A stretch of 64,000 nt of DNA, from assembly GCF_020905345.1 (NCBI RefSeq), contig NZ_JAJJMO010000001.1, positions 3,658,001 through 3,722,000 on the forward strand, read 5' to 3'. Within the stretch, counting starts at the first letter, position 1, and every line of letters begins with the position of its first letter. Positions 59,177-64,000 of the stretch are shown here, in pieces. The notes beneath the pieces were generated by a model that worked only from the letters and a program-made list of their open reading frames with translations, was not told the DNA's origin and did not search any database. Position numbers and translations under genes: made by a program. This DNA is from Flavobacterium pisciphilum (GTDB taxonomy: Bacteria > Bacteroidota > Bacteroidia > Flavobacteriales > Flavobacteriaceae).

Positions 59177-59770
59177 TTATTCCTTTCTTAACCAACCTAA
59201 AATACGATCATTGTCAATTGTCCATTTGCCTTCTTTCTTAAGTAAAGGGAAAACTTCTCTGGATTTGCTAAACGGACCTGGATTTTGCTGAATTATTTCA
59301 ATCTCATTATCAGTAACGTTCGAAACAATTGCAACGTGCCCAAATCGGTTAAAAATAGTTCCGCTATAAATTAAAAGATCATCAACTTTAGGTTTGCTTG
59401 TACTTGGATTAGTATATTGTGTTAAATCTCTTTTTTCGTTTTTTTGACCATCAGAAAGTTCAGCGTTAAAAAAGTCTTTGGCATGACCGTAACTATCAGG
59501 CATTTTGTGATTAAAATGTTCGTAATAATATCTCTTCACAAACTCTACACATTGGTATTTTAAACCAAGATTGTAATTGTCTGCGGTAAGATTTCTATCC
59601 GTAACATTATTCACGCCTCCATTGTAGTAAACGCAAATACCATTTAGGCTATCCAAAGGCTGTCCTATTGTGTATTCAGAATTGAAATTAAATTTTTTAA
59701 AAGCCCATATTCCTGAAAAAAGAAATAATAATAATCCAATTAAGAAGTAAGTCCAGCGTTTGGTTTTCAT
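59177..59770 (-). CDS. CHAP domain-containing membrane-anchored amidase-like protein
   Basis: A 197-residue protein with an N-terminal membrane anchor (about 7-23) and a CHAP domain: catalytic Cys74 in YQCVEFVKRYY and His145 in FGHVAIVSNV, with QQN further on. CHAP domains are amidases that cut peptidoglycan or glutathionylspermidine; periplasmic cell-wall remodelling is most likely here. Its stop meets the folK-dNK stop. The 123 nt before the next gene show no clear signal. Confidence 0.88.
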   Translation of the reverse strand: MKTKRWTYFLIGLLLFLFSGIWAFKKFNFNSEYTIGQPLDSLNGICVYYNGGVNNVTDRNLTADNYNLGLKYQCVEFVKRYYYEHFNHKMPDSYGHAKDFFNAELSDGQKNEKRDLTQYTNPSTSKPKVDDLLIYSGTIFNRFGHVAIVSNVTDNEIEIIQQNPGPFSKSREVFPLLKKEGKWTIDNDRILGWLRKE

Positions 59771-59893
59771 TGTAATAGTAGAGTTATTTTAAGTTTTATT
59801 ATTTCAAAATTGAAAATTTCTAGTTCAATATTCAATCTTGTTTTTGTGTGTGTTTCTGTATTAAAAATTCTTGAAACTATTTAGAGCCTATTT

Positions 59894-60430
59894 TTATTTA
59901 GGCCAATTCATTTTTTGAAATAAATCCCAAACAACAATACCTGCGCTTACAGATATATTCAGTGAATGCTTAGTTCCTAGTTGTGGAATTTCGATACAAC
60001 CATCACAAATAGCAACTGCTTCTTGAGCTACTCCATATACTTCATTTCCGAAAATTAAAGCATATTTTTTGTCTTTCTCTACTTCAAAATCTTGCAGAAA
60101 AATAGCACTTTCAACTTGTTCGATTGCTAGAGTGGTAATGTTTTCTTTTTTAAGATTTTCGATTACCTCTAATACGTTTTCATGATGTTCCCAAGTAACA
60201 GTTTCAGTAGCGCCAAGTGCCGTTTTGTGAATCTCTTTGTTGGGTGGAGTAGCAGTGATGCCACATAATATTATTTTTTCTATCAAAAATGCATCTGCCG
60301 TTCGAAACACAGAGCCTATATTGTGCAAGCTACGAATATCGTCTAATACTAATATAAGAGGTGTTTTGTCTGATTTTTTAAAATCAGCAATAGATTTTCT
60401 TTCAAGCTCGCTGTTTTCGAGTTTTCTCAT
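59894..60430 (-). CDS. TrmH/SpoU family RNA 2'-O-methyltransferase
   Basis: A 178-residue SPOUT enzyme lacking the extra N-terminal substrate-binding domain of RlmB. Motif 1 is LDDIRSLHNIGSVFRTADAF (Asn and Arg), motif 2 FGNEVYGVAQEA and motif 3 IEIPQLGTKHSLNISVSAGIVVWD, which builds the knotted SAM site. It methylates a tRNA or rRNA ribose; the target cannot be named. It is separated from the DUF1573 gene by a strong minus-strand terminator. Confidence 0.93.
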   Translation of the reverse strand: MRKLENSELERKSIADFKKSDKTPLILVLDDIRSLHNIGSVFRTADAFLIEKIILCGITATPPNKEIHKTALGATETVTWEHHENVLEVIENLKKENITTLAIEQVESAIFLQDFEVEKDKKYALIFGNEVYGVAQEAVAICDGCIEIPQLGTKHSLNISVSAGIVVWDLFQKMNWPK

Positions 60431-60455
60431 AATTATTTAAATTCTAGTAATAAAA

Positions 60456-60483
60456 AAAAGCTTCCAAATATAAGGAAGCTTTT
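60456..60483 (-). terminator. Intrinsic terminator after the DUF1573 gene
   Basis: AAAAGCTTCC (60456-60465) pairs with GGAAGCTTTT (60474-60483); on the minus strand the stem runs into T8. Confidence 0.92.
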
Positions 60484-60506
60484 CGTTTATTTTGTTGTTT
60501 TACGAT

Positions 60507-60935
60507 TTAGCTTTTTGGAGCTTCATCTGATGCTAAAACGGTACCTTTAATAGTAAGTATTTTAGTAGGTTGTCCAGTTGCATTAGATGTAACTGTTACA
60601 GTTTTTGTAAAAGCACCTACTCTATCAGTAGCATATTTTACACCAATAACACCTTTTCCACCTGGAGCGATAGGCTCTTTTGGAGAAGTTGGTACTGTAC
60701 ATCCACAAGATCCTTGTGTATTAGTTATAATTAATGGTTTGTTACCATTGTTAACAAATACAAACTCACGTTTTCCATCAGAATTGTGTGCAATTGTTCC
60801 GTAATCGATAACTTCATTAACGAAAACCATTCCAACACCATCAACTTTAGGCATCGTAGTTTTAGCCTTTGCTTGAGCATTAGATGTAGCAACGCCTAAC
60901 ACTGTAAACATTACAAGTAAAATTATTTTTTTCAT
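60507..60935 (-). CDS. DUF1573 domain-containing exported protein
   Basis: A 142-residue protein with a signal peptide (ending SNAQA) and one DUF1573 domain, an immunoglobulin-like fold: FVNEVIDYGTIAHNSDGKREF, NTQGSCGCTVPTSPKEPIAPG (CGC motif) and the closing TVTSNATGQPTKILTIKG. Such proteins are abundant in Bacteroidota envelopes and have no fixed function. It is transcribed singly with its own terminator. A minus-strand TAAATTTG lies at 60961-60968, without a TTG partner. Confidence 0.9.
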   Translation of the reverse strand: MKKIILLVMFTVLGVATSNAQAKAKTTMPKVDGVGMVFVNEVIDYGTIAHNSDGKREFVFVNNGNKPLIITNTQGSCGCTVPTSPKEPIAPGGKGVIGVKYATDRVGAFTKTVTVTSNATGQPTKILTIKGTVLASDEAPKS

Positions 60936-61094
60936 TTTCAGTTTTATTTTTAATTATTAACAAATTTATGTAAAATAATGAAAGTGTAACTTAAAATTGC
61001 CTTAAAAATATTTTAATTTTTTTCTAAGATTCTTTATTCGCTTTAAAATTTATAAATTCGCTGTCATAATTTTTCATTTAAAAAACACAGTAAT

Positions 61095-63704
61095 TTGGCA
61101 GCGAAAGAGAAAGTGGTGAAAGAAACACCGTTAATGAAACAGTACAATGAAATCAAGAGAAAATACCCAGATGCATGTTTGCTTTTTAGAGTTGGTGATT
61201 TTTACGAAACCTTTGGAGAAGATGCTATTAGGGCTTCAAAAATCCTTGGTATAACATTAACAAAACGCGGCGCTGGTTCTGAAACAGAAACGGCTTTGGC
61301 GGGTTTTCCACATCATTCTATTAATACGTATTTGCCAAAATTAGTAAAGGCAGGACTTCGTGTGGCGATTTGTGACCAGCTAGAAGATCCTAAAATGACT
61401 AAAACAATTGTTAAAAGAGGTGTTACAGAACTAGTAACTCCAGGAGTTTCTCTTAATGATGAGGTGTTGCAGTCTAAAACTAATAATTTTCTGGCATCTG
61501 TTTATTTTGCCAATAAGAATATAGGAGTTTCATTTTTGGATGTTTCTACAGGAGAATTCCTTACAGCCCAAGGAAACGCTGAATACATTGATAAATTGTT
61601 GCAGAATTTTAGACCAAGTGAGGTTTTGGTTCCAAAACATAATAAGAATGACTTCAAAGAAGCTTTTGGAGAGGATTTCCATAGTTTTTACTTAGAAGAT
61701 TGGATTTATAAAGAAGATTATGCCCTAGAGATTTTAACGAAGCATTTTCAAACTGTTTCTTTAAAAGGTTTCGGAATCGAAGAGTTAAAAGAAGGAATAA
61801 TTGCTTCTGGAGCTATTTTGTATTATTTGTCCGAAACGCAACATAATAGAGTACAGCATATAACTACAATTCAGCGTATAGCAGAGGATGCTTATGTGTG
61901 GATGGATCGATTTACGATTCGAAATTTAGAATTATACCACAGTTATAATCCCAACGCAGTTACACTTCTAGATGTTATTGATAGAACGCTTTCGCCAATG
62001 GGAGGACGTTTATTAAAACGTTGGCTTGCATTGCCTCTTAAGGATGGAGATAAAATTAAGAGTCGTCATGAAGTAGTTTCGTATTTGAAAGAAAATCAAG
62101 AAGTGCTACATGATATCCAATATCAAATTAAGCAAATTTCAGATTTAGAACGTTTAATATCAAAAATAGCCGCAGGGAAAGTTTCTCCCCGAGAGATTGT
62201 TTATCTGAAAGAATCGTTAGATGCTATAATTCCGATAAAAGATCTTGCTCTTAAAAGCCCACAAGCAGCAGTAAAAGTAATAGGTAATAATTTGCATGGT
62301 TGTGAATTATTGCGAGAGAAAATCAAAACGACTTTAAATCAAGAGTCGGCACCAGTATCTATTAATAAAGGTAATGCTATTGCAAAAGGGATTAGTGAAG
62401 AGCTTGATGATTTACGAGATATCTCGACTTCAGGAAAAGAATACTTGGAAGGGATTGAAAAAAGAGAATCAGAGAGAACAGGAATTTCTTCTTTAAAGAT
62501 ATCTTTTAATAATGTTTTTGGATATTATATTGAAGTTAGAAATACACATAAAGATAAAGTACCCGCAGAATGGATTCGTAAGCAAACTTTGGTAAATGCA
62601 GAGCGCTATATTACTGAAGAATTAAAAGAGTATGAAACTAAAATTTTAGGAGCAGAAGAAAAAATTCACAAAATAGAGCTAGAGCTTTTTGAGCAATTGG
62701 TTTCATGGATTACAACATACATTAAGCCAGTGCAAATGAATGCAAACTTGGTGGCACAACTAGATTGTTTGTGTTCGTTTACCCAGTTGGCAATTGAGAA
62801 TAAATATGTTTGTCCAGAAATTGATGATACATTCGAATTAGAAATTAAAAACGGAAGACATCCTGTTATTGAAAAACAATTACCAGTTGGAGTACCTTAT
62901 ATTGCTAATGATGTTTTCTTAGATAGAGAAACACAACAGCTCATCATGATTACAGGACCGAATATGTCTGGTAAGTCGGCTATTTTGCGTCAAACAGCTT
63001 TAATTGTACTGTTGGCTCAAATGGGAAGTTTTGTTCCTGCAGATAGCGTTAGAATGGGAATGGTAGATAAAATCTTTACTAGAGTAGGAGCATCAGATAA
63101 TATCTCGATGGGAGAATCGACTTTTATGGTTGAGATGAATGAAACAGCTTCAATCTTGAATAATATTTCAGACAGAAGCTTAGTGTTACTAGATGAGATA
63201 GGAAGAGGGACTAGTACATACGATGGAATTTCGATTGCATGGGCTATTGCCGAATTTTTACATGAGCATCCATCAAGACCAAAAACTTTATTTGCTACGC
63301 ACTATCACGAGTTAAATGAAATGACAGATTCGTTACCAAGAATCCAGAATTATAATGTTGCTGTAAAAGAATTAAAAGATACAGTTCTTTTTATTAGAAA
63401 GCTTGTAAAAGGTGGAAGTGCACATAGTTTTGGAATTCATGTGGCAAAAATGGCTGGAATGCCACAGATAGTGATTTTAAAAGCACAAAAGCTTTTAAAG
63501 AAGTTGGAGAAAGACCATTCAAGCGATGCGTTAAACGGGATTAAATCGGATAATGATGAAATGCAAATGAGTTTCTTTAATCTAGATGATCCATTGTTGG
63601 AAGAGATTAAAGAGGAGATTTTAAATCTTGATATAAATGCAATAACTCCAGTAGAGGCGTTAATGAAGCTTAATGAGATTAAAAGAATGATTACTAGAAA
63701 ATAA
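61095..63704 (+). CDS. mutS: DNA mismatch repair protein MutS
   Basis: An 869-residue MutS1: the mismatch-recognition FYE motif (Phe36-Tyr37-Glu38 in VGDFYETFG), connector and lever domains, Walker A GPNMSGKS near residue 620, Walker [17 protein letters not shown] and the ATHYHEL motif. It recognises mismatches and loops and recruits MutL. The start is a TTG at 61095 that keeps the conserved N-terminus [21 protein letters not shown]; a later ATG at 61134 would delete 13 residues. The tRNA operon follows 149 nt after it. Confidence 0.95.
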   Translation: MAAKEKVVKETPLMKQYNEIKRKYPDACLLFRVGDFYETFGEDAIRASKILGITLTKRGAGSETETALAGFPHHSINTYLPKLVKAGLRVAICDQLEDPKMTKTIVKRGVTELVTPGVSLNDEVLQSKTNNFLASVYFANKNIGVSFLDVSTGEFLTAQGNAEYIDKLLQNFRPSEVLVPKHNKNDFKEAFGEDFHSFYLEDWIYKEDYALEILTKHFQTVSLKGFGIEELKEGIIASGAILYYLSETQHNRVQHITTIQRIAEDAYVWMDRFTIRNLELYHSYNPNAVTLLDVIDRTLSPMGGRLLKRWLALPLKDGDKIKSRHEVVSYLKENQEVLHDIQYQIKQISDLERLISKIAAGKVSPREIVYLKESLDAIIPIKDLALKSPQAAVKVIGNNLHGCELLREKIKTTLNQESAPVSINKGNAIAKGISEELDDLRDISTSGKEYLEGIEKRESERTGISSLKISFNNVFGYYIEVRNTHKDKVPAEWIRKQTLVNAERYITEELKEYETKILGAEEKIHKIELELFEQLVSWITTYIKPVQMNANLVAQLDCLCSFTQLAIENKYVCPEIDDTFELEIKNGRHPVIEKQLPVGVPYIANDVFLDRETQQLIMITGPNMSGKSAILRQTALIVLLAQMGSFVPADSVRMGMVDKIFTRVGASDNISMGESTFMVEMNETASILNNISDRSLVLLDEIGRGTSTYDGISIAWAIAEFLHEHPSRPKTLFATHYHELNEMTDSLPRIQNYNVAVKELKDTVLFIRKLVKGGSAHSFGIHVAKMAGMPQIVILKAQKLLKKLEKDHSSDALNGIKSDNDEMQMSFFNLDDPLLEEIKEEILNLDINAITPVEALMKLNEIKRMITRK

Positions 63705-63769
63705 TTCAGATTTAAAGTTTAGGTTATCAATAGGTTATAAAATAAGTGAAATTTTTTTTCAAAAAACGC

Positions 63770-63799
63770 TTGTGTAACTCAATAAATGTCTTAAATTTG
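63770..63799 (+). promoter_or_regulatory. Consensus promoter of the tRNA-Gly/tRNA-Leu operon
   Basis: TTG (63770-63772), a 19-nt spacer, TAAATTTG (63792-63799). It is the best-matching promoter in the window and lies 54 nt before the first tRNA. Confidence 0.85.
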
Positions 63800-63853
63800 C
63801 ACTCGCAATACAGAACAAGTTGTGTGTTGCAGTTCTTAATTAGAATTTGAAAG

Positions 63854-63926
63854 GCGAAAATAGCTCAGTTGGTAGAGCGCGACCTTGCCAAGGTCGAGGT
63901 CGCGGGTTCGAGCCCCGTTTTTCGCT
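63854..63926 (+). tRNA. tRNA-Gly (GCC anticodon)
   Basis: A complete 73-nt cloverleaf: acceptor GCGAAAA/TTTTCGC, D arm GCTC/GAGC, anticodon arm CGACC-TTGCCAA-GGTCG with anticodon GCC, variable AGGTC, T arm GCGGG-TTCGAGC-CCCGT. The discriminator is T and CCA is not encoded. It is first in the tRNA operon. Confidence 0.97.
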
Positions 63927-63940
63927 CAAAGCCATATAAT

Positions 63941-64000
63941 GCTCGGATGGTGAAATTGGTAGACACGCTGGACTTAAAATCCAGTGAACAGCAATGTTCG
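63941..64000 (+). tRNA. tRNA-Leu (TAA anticodon), truncated by window end
   Basis: It starts GCTCGGA, has a long D arm (GGTGAAATTGGTAGACAC) and the anticodon stem-loop CTGGA-CTTAAAA-TCCAG with anticodon TAA. The window stops in the long variable arm typical of class II tRNAs. It begins 14 nt after tRNA-Gly, in the same transcript. Confidence 0.94.

Noticed and set aside
63705..63853. Additional tRNA or small gene between mutS and tRNA-Gly
   Set aside because: Only the promoter and leader are visible; no cloverleaf or open frame is present.

Overview
The window is AT-rich chromosomal DNA from a member of the Bacteroidota, most likely a Flavobacterium or close relative (inference). Support comes from Bacteroidota-type promoters (TTG, 17-23 nt, TAnnTTTG), a PorP/SprF-family protein of the type IX secretion/gliding group, DUF4270, DUF6089 and DUF4403 envelope proteins, the uppS-bamA-ompH-ompH order, a FolK-deoxynucleoside kinase fusion, and intergenic repeats that resemble dispersed flavobacterial repeats. 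I see no insertion sequence, prophage, CRISPR array or rRNA. The window opens inside an SCO1/SenC gene and closes inside a tRNA-Leu.

Layout. 1-2.9 kb: cytochrome-oxidase accessory genes (SCO, DUF420, a small CxxC membrane protein) and a DUF4403 lipoprotein. 3.0-10.2 kb: a complete MacAB-TolC-like efflux locus (ATPase, two FtsX-type permeases, two adaptors, one outer-membrane factor). 10.2-15.1 kb: tsaB, an MscS channel, a protein with 22-residue proline-punctuated repeats, a double-Nfu_N NifU protein, PorP/SprF and a gamma-carbonic anhydrase. 15.1-19.3 kb: a tight five-gene operon (outer-membrane barrel, Kelch lipoprotein, DUF4907 lipoprotein, LytS-type kinase, LytTR regulator) that looks like a self-contained surface-sensing module. 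19.4-28.7 kb: a DUF4270 lipoprotein with an outer-membrane partner, murI, and the envelope operon DUF6089-uppS-bamA-ompH-ompH. 28.8-36.2 kb: housekeeping genes nadK, CBS protein, pdxJ, hydrolase, small membrane protein, tig, clpP, clpX.

36.2-41.7 kb is the most accessory-looking stretch: an AT-rich pair of lipoproteins, the first with an HExxH metallopeptidase motif, then a GlxA-type AraC regulator divergent from five small VOC/SRPBCC genes that look like a duplicated two-gene module. 41.9-46.0 kb holds serB, a repeat-filled intergenic region, a GH3-family acyl-adenylase and a DUF2797 protein. 46.0-53.1 kb is a trehalose-use locus: a LacI-type regulator, two perfect palindromic operators 21 bp apart, a TonB-dependent receptor, an MFS permease and a cytoplasmic GH37 trehalase carrying an EF-hand-like loop as in fungal neutral trehalases. 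53.1-63.7 kb contains an AsmA-like protein, sppA, the folK-dNK fusion, a CHAP protein, a TrmH-family methyltransferase, a DUF1573 protein and mutS. The window ends with tRNA-Gly and tRNA-Leu behind a consensus promoter.

The best candidates for something undescribed are the Kelch/DUF4907/two-component operon, the metallopeptidase lipoprotein pair, and the structured 419-bp gap between the AsmA and sppA genes. Many gene starts were moved inward from the longest possible reading frame because that start was a TTG lying in a promoter, a hairpin or the preceding gene.
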